Assembly (NCBI GenBank): GCA_040752005.1
Contig: JBFMFX010000005.1
Coordinates: 1-64,000 of the forward strand
Origin: RBG-16-66-20 sp040752005
Lineage (GTDB): Bacteria; Pseudomonadota; Gammaproteobacteria; Burkholderiales; SG8-39
DNA: 64,000 nt
Direction: 5' to 3'
The notes beneath the pieces were generated by a model that was not told the origin of the DNA, did no database searches, and saw nothing but the letters and a program-made list of their open reading frames with translations. This document shows positions 32,762-43,810 of this stretch, piece after piece; within the stretch, counting starts at the first letter, position 1; the number at the start of each line of letters is the position of its first letter. The translations under genes were made by a program, and so were the position numbers.

Positions 32762-33730
32762 GTGACTCCCGAACGCATCCTCGCGCCGATCGCCCAGGAG
32801 ATGCGCCAGCTGGAAGCGCGCATCGGCGAGCGCCTCGCCTCCGACGTCGCGCTCGTGCGGCAGGTGGCGCAATATCTGGTGGCGAGTGGCGGCAAGCGCC
32901 TGCGCCCGGCGCTGCTGCTCCTGGCGGCCGGGGCCTGCGGCGCGCGCGACGAGGCGCGTATCGAGCTCGCGGCGGTGGTCGAGTTCATCCATACCGCCAC
33001 CCTGCTGCACGATGACGTGGTGGACGCCTCCGACCTGCGGCGCGGCCAGAGCACCGCGAACGCGCGCTTCGGCAACGCCGCCGCCGTCCTGGTTGGGGAT
33101 TTTCTGTACTCGCGCGCCTTCCAGATGATGGTGGGCGCGGGCAGCATGCGGGTCATGGCGGTGCTGGCCGAGGCGACCAACACCATCGCCGAGGGCGAGG
33201 TCATGCAGCTCATGAATTGCCGCAACCCGGATGTCGGCGAAGCCGGATACCTGGAAGTGGTGCAGCGCAAGACGGCGAAGCTGTTCGAGGCGTCGGCGCG
33301 CCTCGGTGCGGTGCTCGCCGGCGCGCCGCCGGCGCTGGAGGCGCGGCTCGCCGAATACGGCATGCGCGTCGGCACCGCGTTCCAGCTCATTGACGACGTG
33401 CTCGACTATTCGGGCGACACCGAGACGATCGGCAAGAGCCTCGGCGACGATCTCGCCGAAGGCAAGGCGACGCTGCCGCTCATCCGCGCCATGGCCTGCG
33501 GCGACGAGACGCAGGCGCGCCTGGTGCGCGATGCGATCGTGTCCGGCGGCCGCGAGGCCTTCGCGCCGGTGCTGGAAGCGGTGCGCGCCACCGGCGCGCT
33601 CGAGTACGCGCGCGAGGTGGCGCGGCGCGAGGCCGAAGCCGCCCGCGCCGCGCTCGATTCGCTTGCGCCCTCGGCGCACAGGGATTCTTTGCTAGAATTG
33701 GCCACCTTCTCGGTGACCCGCCGTTCCTAG
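32762..33730 (+). CDS. ispB: Octaprenyl-diphosphate synthase
   Basis: The 322-residue trans-prenyltransferase has the first aspartate-rich motif LLHDDVVDASDLRRG and the second FQLIDDVLDYSG, plus GGKRLRPALLLL near the start. It extends farnesyl diphosphate with isopentenyl diphosphate to make the quinone side chain; chain length (octaprenyl) is inferred from the betaproteobacterial context. Start GTG 32762 has a possible -10 (GATAAC, 32747-32752) very close by. It is divergent from rplU. Confidence 0.93.
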   Translation: MTPERILAPIAQEMRQLEARIGERLASDVALVRQVAQYLVASGGKRLRPALLLLAAGACGARDEARIELAAVVEFIHTATLLHDDVVDASDLRRGQSTANARFGNAAAVLVGDFLYSRAFQMMVGAGSMRVMAVLAEATNTIAEGEVMQLMNCRNPDVGEAGYLEVVQRKTAKLFEASARLGAVLAGAPPALEARLAEYGMRVGTAFQLIDDVLDYSGDTETIGKSLGDDLAEGKATLPLIRAMACGDETQARLVRDAIVSGGREAFAPVLEAVRATGALEYAREVARREAEAARAALDSLAPSAHRDSLLELATFSVTRRS

Positions 33731-33732
33731 CT

Positions 33733-33809
33733 CGGGGTGTAGCTCAGCCTGGTAGAGTACTGCGTTCGGGACGCAGGTGTCGCTGGTTCGAATCCAGTCA
33801 CCCCGACCA
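33733..33809 (+). tRNA. tRNA-Pro (anticodon CGG)
   Basis: Acceptor CGGGGTG pairs with CACCCCG, the anticodon stem is CTGCG/CGCAG, and the anticodon CGG is at 33767-33769. CCA is encoded and the gene is 77 bases. It starts 2 bases after the ispB stop; a TAGAAT at 33693-33698 inside the end of ispB is a candidate -10. Confidence 0.97.
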
Positions 33810-33866
33810 TCCTCTTTCTTCCGGCCGCCCGCAGCGCGCCACCCCGAGGCCGGCGATAATCCCTGC

Positions 33867-34097
33867 ATGGGCCGTCTGATCCTGATTCTGCTCGTCGTGG
33901 TGCTCGTCGCCTGGCTGCTGCGGCGGGCGCTCGCCGGGCGCGGCGCGGCGGACGCGGACGCGGGCGCCCCGTCCGGCGTTCCGCTCGTGCGTTGCGCGCA
34001 TTGCGGCGTCAACCTGCCGAAAACCGAGGCGCGCAGCGCAGGCGGCCGGCACTACTGCAGCGAGGAGCACTGGCGGCTCGGACCCCGGGACGGGTGA
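33867..34097 (+). CDS. PP0621 family small membrane-anchored protein
   Basis: The 76-residue product has one N-terminal membrane helix (LILILLVVVLVAWLL) and a small treble-clef-like part with CAHCGVNLPKTEA and HYCSEEHW, typical of the PP0621 family that sits beside pilS. The cysteines probably bind zinc. Its job is unknown. GATAAT ends 6 bases before ATG 33867, suggesting a leaderless mRNA. Its stop overlaps the pilS start. Confidence 0.8.
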   Translation: MGRLILILLVVVLVAWLLRRALAGRGAADADAGAPSGVPLVRCAHCGVNLPKTEARSAGGRHYCSEEHWRLGPRDG

Positions 34098-35683
34098 TGC
34101 CAGTCGCGCCGGGCTACTCGGGACTGTTCGCCCGCGAGGCGGGCACGCCCGAATCGTTCTGGATCGCGCTGGGTTACTTCAACCTCTACCGGATCGCGCT
34201 CGCGGCGCTGTTTCTCGGCCTGACGCTTGTCTACGGCGACGCGCTCAATCTCGGGGCGCACCGCCTGGACCTGTTCCGGAGCGCGGCCGCCGCCTACCTC
34301 GTGCTCGCCGTGATGGCCCACAGCGTGCTGCGGCACGTGCACCTGCAGTTCCTGCTGCAGCTGTCGCTGCACGTGGTGCTCGATGTCGCCGCCCTCACTG
34401 TGTTGATGTACGCAAGCGGCGGGCTGCGCAGCGGACTGGGCGCGATGCTGCTCATCTCGCTGATCGGCGCGGCGCTGCTCGCGCCGCGCCGTCTGGCGCT
34501 CGGCTACGCGGCGCTCGCGGCGATCGCGCTGCTGCTGGAGCAGAGCGTCTGGGTGCTCCAATTCGACGCCCCGGAGGCAAGCTTCCTGCAACCGGGGTTG
34601 CTCGCGATCGGCTGCTTCGCGAGCGCCGGCGTGACCGGCTGGCTGGTGCAGCGCGTAAGCGCGAGCGAGCGCCTTGCGCGCCAGCGCGAGCGGGAGCTGG
34701 CCCTGCAGATGCGCGTCAACCAGCTCGTCATCGAGGACATGCAGGACGGCGTGCTCGTGCTCGACGCCGCCGGCCGGGTGCTGCAGCACAACCCGAGTGC
34801 GCTGCGGCTGCTGGGCGTGCAAGGGCTGCGTGGGTCGGAGCTCGTGCGGATCGCACCGGCCGCAGCCGAGGGCTGGCGGCGCTGGCGCGCCGGCAGCGGC
34901 GCGAAACAGGCCGACATCGAACTGCGCGGCCGCGGCCTTCGATTGCGCATGATGGAGGCCGGCGCCGACGAGGATCTGACGGTGATGTTCGTCGAGGACA
35001 CCACGCGCGCACTCGAAGAGGCGCGCCAGCACAAGCTTGCCGCGCTCGGGCGCCTCACCGCCAACCTGGCGCACGAGATCCGCAATCCGCTCTCGGCGAT
35101 CAGCCACGCCGCGGAGCTGCTGGGCGAAAGCGGTGCCGAGCGCGAGCGGCTGTGCCGTATCATCGCCGACAACACGCGGCGCCTGGAGCGGCTGGTGGCC
35201 GACGTGCTGCAGCTCAACCGGCGCGACCGGGCCAGCGACGAGCGCATCGAGCTGGCCGAGTGGTTGCGCCAGTTCGTGGAGGAGTTCGCGATGAGCGAAG
35301 CGGTGCCGCGTGAGCGGATCGCCGTGGAAATCGCGCGCCCGGTCAGGGTGCGGTTCGACCGCGAGCACCTGCGGCAGGTGCTGTGGAACCTGCTGCGCAA
35401 CGCGGTCCGCTACGCCCGCCCGGCGCTCGGGTGCGTGCGCATCGTCGTGGGCGCCTTCGCCGGCCAAGTGGAGGTGAGCGTGCTCGACAACGGCCCCGGC
35501 GTGCCGCGCGAGCGGGTGGGACAGCTGTTCGAGCCGTTCTTCACCACCGACCGCAAAGGCACTGGCCTGGGGCTGTACATCGCGCGTGAACTGTGCGCGG
35601 CCAATCGCGCCGCGCTGGAATACGTCCCCGGGGGCGAAGGGGCGCACTTTCGCATCGTGTGCGCCGAGGAGGGGGCGGCATGA
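34097..35683 (+). CDS. pilS: PilS-type sensor histidine kinase
   Basis: The 528-residue protein has about six N-terminal membrane helices (25-190), a PAS domain (about 210-310), a HisKA dimerisation domain with phospho-acceptor H326 in ANLAHEIRNPLSAISHAAELL and an HATPase domain (DNGPGVPRERVGQLFEPFFTT, GTGLGLYIARELC). It is probably the kinase for the adjacent NtrC-type regulator and controls type IV pilus genes. ATG 34097 overlaps the previous stop; the TGA overlaps pilR. Confidence 0.92.
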   Translation: MPVAPGYSGLFAREAGTPESFWIALGYFNLYRIALAALFLGLTLVYGDALNLGAHRLDLFRSAAAAYLVLAVMAHSVLRHVHLQFLLQLSLHVVLDVAALTVLMYASGGLRSGLGAMLLISLIGAALLAPRRLALGYAALAAIALLLEQSVWVLQFDAPEASFLQPGLLAIGCFASAGVTGWLVQRVSASERLARQRERELALQMRVNQLVIEDMQDGVLVLDAAGRVLQHNPSALRLLGVQGLRGSELVRIAPAAAEGWRRWRAGSGAKQADIELRGRGLRLRMMEAGADEDLTVMFVEDTTRALEEARQHKLAALGRLTANLAHEIRNPLSAISHAAELLGESGAERERLCRIIADNTRRLERLVADVLQLNRRDRASDERIELAEWLRQFVEEFAMSEAVPRERIAVEIARPVRVRFDREHLRQVLWNLLRNAVRYARPALGCVRIVVGAFAGQVEVSVLDNGPGVPRERVGQLFEPFFTTDRKGTGLGLYIARELCAANRAALEYVPGGEGAHFRIVCAEEGAA

Positions 35684-37086
35684 GGCGCCAGGAGCGTCCC
35701 GCCGAGCCGCGCGCCGATCGTCCCGCCGCGCGCGTGCTGGTGGTGGACGACGAGCCCGACATCCGCGAACTGCTAGAACTGACGCTGGCGAAGATGGGCC
35801 TGGCGGTGGACGCCGTCGGTTCGATCGCCGAGGCGAAGGCGCGCTTGCAGCAGGCCCGCTACAGCCTGTGCCTCACCGACATGCGGCTTGCCGACGGCGA
35901 GGGGCTGGAGCTGGTGCGCCACATCGCGGCGCTGCCGATGGATCTGCCGGTGGCGGTGATCACCGCCTACGGCAGCGCGGAGAACGCGGTCGCGGCGCTC
36001 AAAGCGGGTGCGTTCGACTACGTCGCGAAGCCGGTGGCGCTGGAGCAGCTGCGGGCGCTGGTGCGTTCGGCGCTGGCGCTGCCCGGGCGCGACGAGCCGC
36101 CGGCGGCCGGACAGGAGCTGCTGGGCGAGAGCGCGCCGCTGTGCGCGGTGCGCGAGACGATCGCCAAGCTCGCGCGCACGCAGGCGCCGGTCTACATTTC
36201 CGGCGAGTCCGGCAGCGGCAAGGAGCTGGCCGCGCGCCTGATCCATGCGGGCGGCGCGCGCCGCAAGCGGCCGTTCGTCGCGGTCAACTGCGGCGCGATC
36301 CCGGAGACGCTGATGGAAAGCGAGTTCTTCGGCTACCGCAAGGGCGCGTTCACGGGCGCGCTGGAAGACCGGGACGGTTTCTTCCAGGCGGCCAACGGCG
36401 GCACCCTGTTTCTCGACGAGGTCGCCGAGCTGCCACTCGCGATGCAGGTGAAGCTGCTGCGCGCGATCCAGGAAAAGCGCGTGCGCAAGGTGGGCGCGAC
36501 ACAGGAGGAGCCGGTGGATGTGCGCGTCATCTCCGCCACCCACCAGGATCTCGCGGCCCTCACCGAGGCGGGGCGCTTCCGCCGCGACCTGTTCTATCGC
36601 CTGAACGTCATCGAGCTGAAAATGCCGTCGCTGCGCGAATGCCGCGACGACGTGCCGCTCATCTCGGCCAGGATCCTGGAGCGCCTGGCGCGGCAGGAGG
36701 GGCATGCGCCGCGCACGCTGTCCGCCGAGGCGATCGAGGCGCTCAAGGCCTACGACTTTCCCGGCAACGTGCGGGAGCTGGAGAACATTCTCGAGCGCGC
36801 GGTGGCGCTTTCCTCCGGCGCGACGATCGAGGTCGCCGACCTGCGGCTGCACCCGGGCCGCGGCGAGGAGCCGGCTGGCCCCGCGCCGGAGGGCTCGACG
36901 GCGCCCGAACCGCTGCCCGCCTACCTCAACCGGCTCGAGCGCGAAGCCATCCTTGCGGCGCTCGCGCGCACCGGATTCAACCGCACGGCGGCGGCGAAAC
37001 TGCTGGGCATCACCTTCCGCTCGCTGCGCTACCGCATGCAGCGACTCGGGATCCGCGAGCCGGAGAGCGATGGCGCCGGCGCGTGA
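35680..37086 (+). CDS. pilR: PilR-type sigma-54-dependent response regulator
   Basis: The 468-residue protein has a receiver (about 18-130, phospho-acceptor D67 in CLTDMRLADG), an AAA+ domain (about 148-380) with Walker A GESGSGKE, the sigma-54 contact motif GAFTGA (about 222-227) and Walker B GGTLFLDEV, and a Fis-type helix-turn-helix at the end (FNRTAAAKLLGITFRSLRYRM). With the coupled pilS it should activate sigma-54 promoters, classically pilA. It differs from NtrC by context. Confidence 0.93.
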   Translation: MRRQERPAEPRADRPAARVLVVDDEPDIRELLELTLAKMGLAVDAVGSIAEAKARLQQARYSLCLTDMRLADGEGLELVRHIAALPMDLPVAVITAYGSAENAVAALKAGAFDYVAKPVALEQLRALVRSALALPGRDEPPAAGQELLGESAPLCAVRETIAKLARTQAPVYISGESGSGKELAARLIHAGGARRKRPFVAVNCGAIPETLMESEFFGYRKGAFTGALEDRDGFFQAANGGTLFLDEVAELPLAMQVKLLRAIQEKRVRKVGATQEEPVDVRVISATHQDLAALTEAGRFRRDLFYRLNVIELKMPSLRECRDDVPLISARILERLARQEGHAPRTLSAEAIEALKAYDFPGNVRELENILERAVALSSGATIEVADLRLHPGRGEEPAGPAPEGSTAPEPLPAYLNRLEREAILAALARTGFNRTAAAKLLGITFRSLRYRMQRLGIREPESDGAGA

Positions 37087-37615
37087 TCCGGCCTTTCGCA
37101 AGCCGTTCCGGGAGGTGCCGTCGCCGAACTGCGACGACCGGCCCGCGGGCGCCAAGATCACGCTGCTTGTCCTGCACGCGATCAGCCTGCCGCCGGGCCG
37201 GTACGGCGGCGACGCTATCGAGCGGCTGTTCACCAACCGGCTCGACCCGGCGGCGCATCCGTCGTTCGTGGATCTGGCCGGGCTGCGGGTTTCCGCCCAT
37301 TTCCTGGTGCGCCGCGACGGCGAACTCGTCCAGTTCGTGCCGGTGGCGCGACGCGCCTGGCACGCAGGCGCCTCGCGCTGGCGCGGGCGCGAACGCTGCA
37401 ACGACTTCTCGGTCGGCGTCGAGCTGGAGGGCACCGACGAGGATGCCTTTACCGCGGCGCAGTACGCGCGGCTCGCCGCGCTGATCGGCTGGTTGCGCGC
37501 GCGGCTGCCGCTGCGCGCGATTGCGGCGCACAGCGACATCGCGCCCGGGCGCAAGCGCGATCCCGGCGCCGGATTCGTCTGGAGCCGCCTCTACACCCGT
37601 CTCGCGCAGTTCTGA
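37070..37615 (+). CDS. ampD: 1,6-anhydro-N-acetylmuramyl-L-alanine amidase
   Basis: The 181-residue cytoplasmic enzyme has the amidase_2 fold with LLVLHAISLPPG, VSAHFLVRRDGELVQFVP, WHAGASRWRGRERCNDFSVGVE and the zinc site near AHSDIAPGRKRDPG. It cleaves the peptide from anhydromuropeptides in murein recycling. ATG 37070 overlaps the end of pilR by 17 bases. Recycled products would come from the lytic transglycosylases also coded in this window. Confidence 0.93.
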   Translation: MAPARDPAFRKPFREVPSPNCDDRPAGAKITLLVLHAISLPPGRYGGDAIERLFTNRLDPAAHPSFVDLAGLRVSAHFLVRRDGELVQFVPVARRAWHAGASRWRGRERCNDFSVGVELEGTDEDAFTAAQYARLAALIGWLRARLPLRAIAAHSDIAPGRKRDPGAGFVWSRLYTRLAQF

Positions 37616-37691
37616 CCCCAAAGGCGGGGGTCGCACCCCTGTCAGCACCCCGCATGTAGTGGTCCGGTCGCGTCGCGGGCGAATCGCGCGC

Positions 37692-37719
37692 TTGCAAATT
37701 TTCAACTCCGTGGTACAGT
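37692..37719 (+). promoter_or_regulatory. Candidate promoter of nrdAB
   Basis: TTGCAA (37692-37697) and TACAGT (37714-37719) are 16 bases apart, about 110 bases before nrdA. It is the best sigma-70-like pair in the 218-base gap after ampD. Confidence 0.5.
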
Positions 37720-37753
37720 GGCCTACGACAATTAGTTGCTACGCCGAGGATCG

Positions 37754-37769
37754 GTACTAAATATTGTGG
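37754..37769 (+). promoter_or_regulatory. Candidate NrdR box upstream of nrdA
   Basis: The core CTAAATATTGT (37757-37767) matches 10 of 11 positions of the NrdR core CWATATATWGT. A weaker copy, CAATTAGTTGC, begins at 37729, 28 bases upstream, a little short of the usual spacing of about 31. Both lie just downstream of the candidate promoter, where NrdR would repress. Confidence 0.4.
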
Positions 37770-37833
37770 TCGCTTTGGCGGGCGGACGGCGGCGTCGCGC
37801 CGGGGCGCAGGGCGAGACGGGAGCGAGGGACGG

Positions 37834-40703
<2,870 letters not shown>

Positions 40704-40704
<1 letters not shown>

Positions 40705-41855
40705 TGCTGAGCTTCGACGAAGACACCGCAAGTGGTTCGATCGCCGGGCTCGCGCTCGCGCCGCAACCGGGCTTCGTACCCGCCGCCGGCGCGGCGCCCG
40801 CCCCGGGTGCCGACCGCTTCGCCGCCGGCAACGCGTTCCGCCGCATCACGGTGGACGACAAGCGGGTCATCAATTCGCGCGCTGACGTCAACCAGCTCGT
40901 GCCTTTCAAGTACAGGTGGGCCTGGGACAAGTACCTCGCTGCCTGCGCCAACCACTGGATGCCGCAGGAAATCAACATGAGCCGCGATATCGCCCTGTGG
41001 AAGGACCCGCACGGCCTGACCGAGGACGAGCGGCGCATCGTCAAGCGCAACCTCGGCTTCTTCGTCACCGCGGATTCGCTTGCGGCGAACAACATCGTGC
41101 TCGGCACCTACCGCCATATCACCGCGCCGGAGTGCCGCCAGTACCTGCTGCGGCAGGCGTTCGAGGAGGCGATCCACACCCACGCCTACCAGTACATCGT
41201 CGAGAGCCTGGATCTCGACGAAGGCGAGGTGTTCAACGCGTACCACGAGATACCCTCGATACGCGACAAGGACGAGTTTCTGATCCCGTTCATCGACACG
41301 CTGACCGACCCCGCCTTCAGGACCGGCACGCCGGCGGCCGACCAGAGGCTGCTGAAGAGCCTCATCGTGTTTTCCTGCCTGATGGAGGGCCTGTTCTTCT
41401 ACGTCGGCTTCGTCCAGATTCTCGCCCTCGGGCGCCAGAACAAGATGACCGGGGCGGCCGAGCAGTACATGTACATCCTGCGCGACGAATCCATGCACTG
41501 CAACTTCGGCATCGACCTCGTCAACCAGATCAAGCTGGAGAACCCGCACCTGTGGACGCCGGAGTTCCGCGGCGAGCTCGCGGACCTGTTCCGGCGCGCC
41601 GTCGAGCTGGAATACCGCTACGCCGAGGACACCATGCCGCGCGGGGTGCTCGGTCTCAACGCGCCGATGTTCAAGGAGTACCTGCGTTTCATCTGCAACC
41701 GTCGCTGCCAGCAGATCGGGCTGGACCCGCTCTTTCCGGGCGCGACGAACCCCTTTCCCTGGATGGCCGAGATGATCGATCTGAAGAAGGAGCGCAACTT
41801 CTTCGAGACGCGCGTCCTGGAATACCAGACCGGCGGCGCGCTGAGCTGGGACTGA
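40704..41855 (+). CDS. nrdB: Ribonucleoside-diphosphate reductase beta subunit
   Basis: The 383-residue diiron/radical subunit has ligand helices around LKDPHGLTEDERRIV, QAFEEAIHTHAYQYIVE and RDESMHCNFGIDLVNQIK, and a C-terminal YQTGGALSWD tail that docks NrdA. ATG 40704 overlaps the nrdA stop as TGATG; upstream in-frame starts at 40686 and 40695 are possible but lie inside nrdA. Confidence 0.95.
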
Positions 41856-41875
41856 GAGCGAACGAGGAGCGCAAG

Positions 41876-42124
41876 ATGCACAAAGTGACCGCGTGCAGGG
41901 CCGAGGAGGACTACAAGCTCTGGATCCGCTTCGAGGACGGGCTGGAGGGAAGCGTGTTCCTCGGCAATCTTCTGGAAATCGGCGCGTTCAAACTCTGGCT
42001 CGACGTGCGCGAGTTCGAGAAAGTGAGCGTGGACCCCGAGACCGCGACGGTGACTTGGGAGGGCGGCATCCGGCTCGACCCGGAAGTGCTGTACCAGGAC
42101 CTCGCCGCGCGGATGGAGCGCTAG
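41876..42124 (+). CDS. DUF2442 domain-containing protein
   Basis: The 82-residue protein matches DUF2442 (KVTACRAEEDYKLWIRFEDGLEG; DPETATVTWEGGIRLDPEVLY). Such proteins are small, soluble and often found in toxin-antitoxin-like pairs, but no toxin partner is adjacent here; it follows nrdB by 20 bases behind CGAGGAGCG. Function is unknown. Confidence 0.8.
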   Translation: MHKVTACRAEEDYKLWIRFEDGLEGSVFLGNLLEIGAFKLWLDVREFEKVSVDPETATVTWEGGIRLDPEVLYQDLAARMER

Positions 42125-42182
42125 CGATGCGGCGTGCGGGGCGTCGCGACGAATTCGGCGGCCGGGCGGGAAGCGTTTTCCG

Positions 42183-42201
42183 ACCGGCCCCGGATAGGCC
42201 G
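42183..42201 (+). terminator. Hairpin between DUF2442 and the histone-like gene
   Basis: CCCCGG and CCGGGG pair around a five-base loop in the sequence GGCCCCGGATAGGCCGGGGC. There is no T-run, so if it ends nrdAB-DUF2442 transcription it would be as a 3' stabiliser or Rho-dependent end. It is about 50 bases before the histone-like gene and could also be part of its leader. Confidence 0.35.
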
Positions 42202-42248
42202 GGGCAGTAAAGCCCGGCTTCTTTGCAACTTCCTTAAAGGAGACCGTT

Positions 42249-42545
42249 ATGGCAAAGAAGAAAGCGAAAAAAGCGGCGAAGAAAAAGAAGAAGAAGAAAG
42301 CATCAAACAAGAAGAAATCGTCCAAGAAGAAAGTAATAAGAAGGGAAGCGGGTAAGAAGAAGAAAGCCGCCAAGAAGAAGCCAGCGAAGAAAAAGGCGGC
42401 GGAAAAACCCGCAAGACCCGTGGCCGGCACTGCCGCCGCACCGCAGGCGACGCCGAGCGCGCCGCCCGCGGCCGGGACCACCGGCGCCTCGACAGCGCTG
42501 AACCCGGCGGCTGCATGGCCGTTTCCAACCGGATCCCGGCCGTAA
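42249..42545 (+). CDS. Lysine-rich histone H1-like DNA-binding protein
   Basis: The 98-residue product is nearly half lysine in its first 55 residues (AKKKAKKAAKKKKKKKASN and similar runs) and then changes to an alanine/proline/threonine tail ending FPTGSRP. It is like histone H1-type proteins of Bordetella, Ralstonia and AlgP-like tails, which bind and compact DNA. A strong Shine-Dalgarno (AAAGGAGA, 42236-42243) precedes ATG 42249. The lysine part uses both AAA and AAG, so local GC is well below that of neighbours. Confidence 0.75.
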   Translation: MAKKKAKKAAKKKKKKKASNKKKSSKKKVIRREAGKKKKAAKKKPAKKKAAEKPARPVAGTAAAPQATPSAPPAAGTTGASTALNPAAAWPFPTGSRP

Positions 42546-42776
42546 CCGGGAACCGATCGGGAACGTGGCGAGGGGGCGGCCGCCCCTCGCCAAGGCCCTC
42601 GAAGCCCTCCGGACCGGCGTGGCGCTCCGGCTCAGGAACTGGGACGCCGCTCCAGGTCCGAGAGGCTTCCTTCGAGCGGATTTTATCCTTTCCGGGACCG
42701 TGACGGTCCTAGCCTAACATCTTCATAAAAAAGGAGTTTCATAGAAAGGGCAAAGGCAGACCCGGCACGGGCATGG
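42546..42776. other. Non-coding stretch after the histone-like gene
   Basis: No convincing gene is present. A hairpin with the 9-bp stem GGCGAGGGG/CCCCTCGCC occupies 42567-42591 and may end the histone-like mRNA, although no T-run follows. A second small hairpin, GGACCG-TGA-CGGTCC, is at 42695-42709. An AAGGAG at 42731-42736 is not followed by a start codon. Confidence 0.5.
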
Positions 42777-42805
42777 TTGACTGACCTGGCAGTTGCACCT
42801 ATCAT
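42777..42805 (+). promoter_or_regulatory. Near-consensus sigma-70 promoter of the transglycosylase leader
   Basis: TTGACT (42777-42782) and TATCAT (42800-42805) are separated by exactly 17 bases. Transcription should start near 42812. This is the best plus-strand promoter in the window and places a leader of about 220 bases before the ATG at 43031. Confidence 0.75.
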
Positions 42806-42811
42806 CGCGCC

Positions 42812-43030
42812 CGCTGCTGCGACGCAGCACCACTTGGCGGACGAAATTCCCGTCCGCACGGACCGCCCGAACCGGAGACGAGTCTCCGGTGATGCCGGGC
42901 AAACGGAACCCGGGGCCCTCGCCCCGCAGCGCTCCCAGACCCCTGCCGGCTCAGCGCCGCTCCGATCATCCGGATCCGGCGTGCCGCCCGGCAGCCGACG
43001 GGGCGCAGGCAGCAGGAAAGGAGGTACGAC
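42812..43030 (+). promoter_or_regulatory. Long structured 5' leader with competing hairpins
   Basis: The leader contains successive inverted repeats: TGCTGC-GAC-GCAGCA (42815-42829), a 7-bp stem GCGGACG/CGTCCGC (42837-42857), an 8-bp stem ACCGGAGA/TCTCCGGT around CGAG (42871-42890), CCGGG/CCCGG (42895-42913), and CGGGGC-CCTC-GCCCCG (42911-42926). The last two share bases 42911-42913 and cannot both form. It ends with a perfect Shine-Dalgarno, AGGAGGT at 43019-43025. The design is like a riboswitch or protein-controlled leader, but it fits no class I can recall. Confidence 0.55.
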
Positions 43031-43720
43031 ATGAGCGCAACGAACGGGTCGGTGATTTCGCCCGTCGTCGGTGCGGCACTTCGTCTGGCTTCGGCGACAC
43101 GATCGGCCCTGGCGCTGATCGGGCTTGCGGCGGTGCTCGCCGCGGCGCTTCCCGATTTGGGCGAGCTGTGGCCACGGCAGATGCCGCCAGTCGCATCGGC
43201 GTGGGACGCGGCGGCGCCGGAAGCGAGTACCGGCGCCCTCCAGCCGGTGGTATTCGACGCGGCGAGCGAGCGAGAGCAGCGTGCGGTGGTCGCGTTCATC
43301 GCCAGGCGCTACCGGGTCGCCGAGGAGGCGATCGCAGGGTTTGTCGCCTCGGCCTACCGTGCCGGCAGCGAACTGAAGCTCGATCCGCTCCTGATCCTGG
43401 CGGTGATGGCGGTCGAGTCGCGCTACAACCCGGTCGCCGAGAGCGTGCTCGGCGCGAAGGGCCTGATGCAGGTGATCGCGCGGTTCCACCTCGACAAGCT
43501 GATCGAGCACGGCGGCGAGCCGGCGCTGCTCGACCCGGAGGTGAACATCCGGGTCGGAGCGCGCATCCTGCACGAATACCTGCGCCGCTTCGGCGACGTG
43601 GAGACCGCGCTGCAGATGTACGCCGGCGCCTTCGACGAGCCGAGTTCACAATACTCGAGCAAGGTGCTCGCCGAGCGCGCGCGCCTGCAGCAGGCGGCAC
43701 GGGCGCGACCGTCGGCCTGA
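43031..43720 (+). CDS. Lytic transglycosylase (SLT domain), membrane-anchored
   Basis: The 229-residue protein has a hydrophobic N-terminal segment (about 27-42) that is a signal anchor or uncleaved signal, and an SLT domain with catalytic Glu in VMAVESRYNPVAES, followed by LGAKGLMQVI and ILHEYLRRFGDVETALQMYAG. It cuts murein in the periplasm. It is the third such enzyme in the window and the only one with a long leader. Its stop lies in a tandem repeat shared with the converging aminotransferase gene. Confidence 0.9.
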   Translation: MSATNGSVISPVVGAALRLASATRSALALIGLAAVLAAALPDLGELWPRQMPPVASAWDAAAPEASTGALQPVVFDAASEREQRAVVAFIARRYRVAEEAIAGFVASAYRAGSELKLDPLLILAVMAVESRYNPVAESVLGAKGLMQVIARFHLDKLIEHGGEPALLDPEVNIRVGARILHEYLRRFGDVETALQMYAGAFDEPSSQYSSKVLAERARLQQAARARPSA

Positions 43721-43810
43721 GCGGGCGCGTAGTCTGGCCCGCAATCCTGCCCTGAGCGGGCGCGCAGTCCGGCCCGCAGTCCTGGCCGAGCGGGCGCGCA
43801 GTTCAGCCGG
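43717..43810. repeat. Three tandem 34-35 bp hairpin repeats at a convergent gene junction
   Basis: Units start at 43717 (35 bp), 43752 (34 bp) and 43786 (partial). Each has GAGCGGGCGCG followed in the first two by GGCCCGC, so each full unit folds with a GCGGGC/GCCCGC stem. The stop codon of the transglycosylase (TGA 43718-43720) is in unit 1 and that of the aminotransferase (minus strand, 43805-43803) is in unit 3. It may serve as a shared transcription end. Confidence 0.85.

Noticed and set aside
41876..42545. Toxin-antitoxin pair formed by DUF2442 and the lysine-rich protein
   Set aside because: The genes are 124 bases apart with a hairpin between, and the second is a histone H1-like protein with its own Shine-Dalgarno.
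42731..42750. A small gene behind the AAGGAG at 42731
   Set aside because: No start codon follows at a usable distance; the next bases are TTTCATAG.
42812..43030. Match of the transglycosylase leader to a known riboswitch (guanidine-II, c-di-GMP-I, FMN, ydaO/c-di-AMP, fluoride)
   Set aside because: Short look-alikes occur (GGGCAAAC, GACGA, GAAATTCCC), but the surrounding conserved cores and paired elements of each class are missing.
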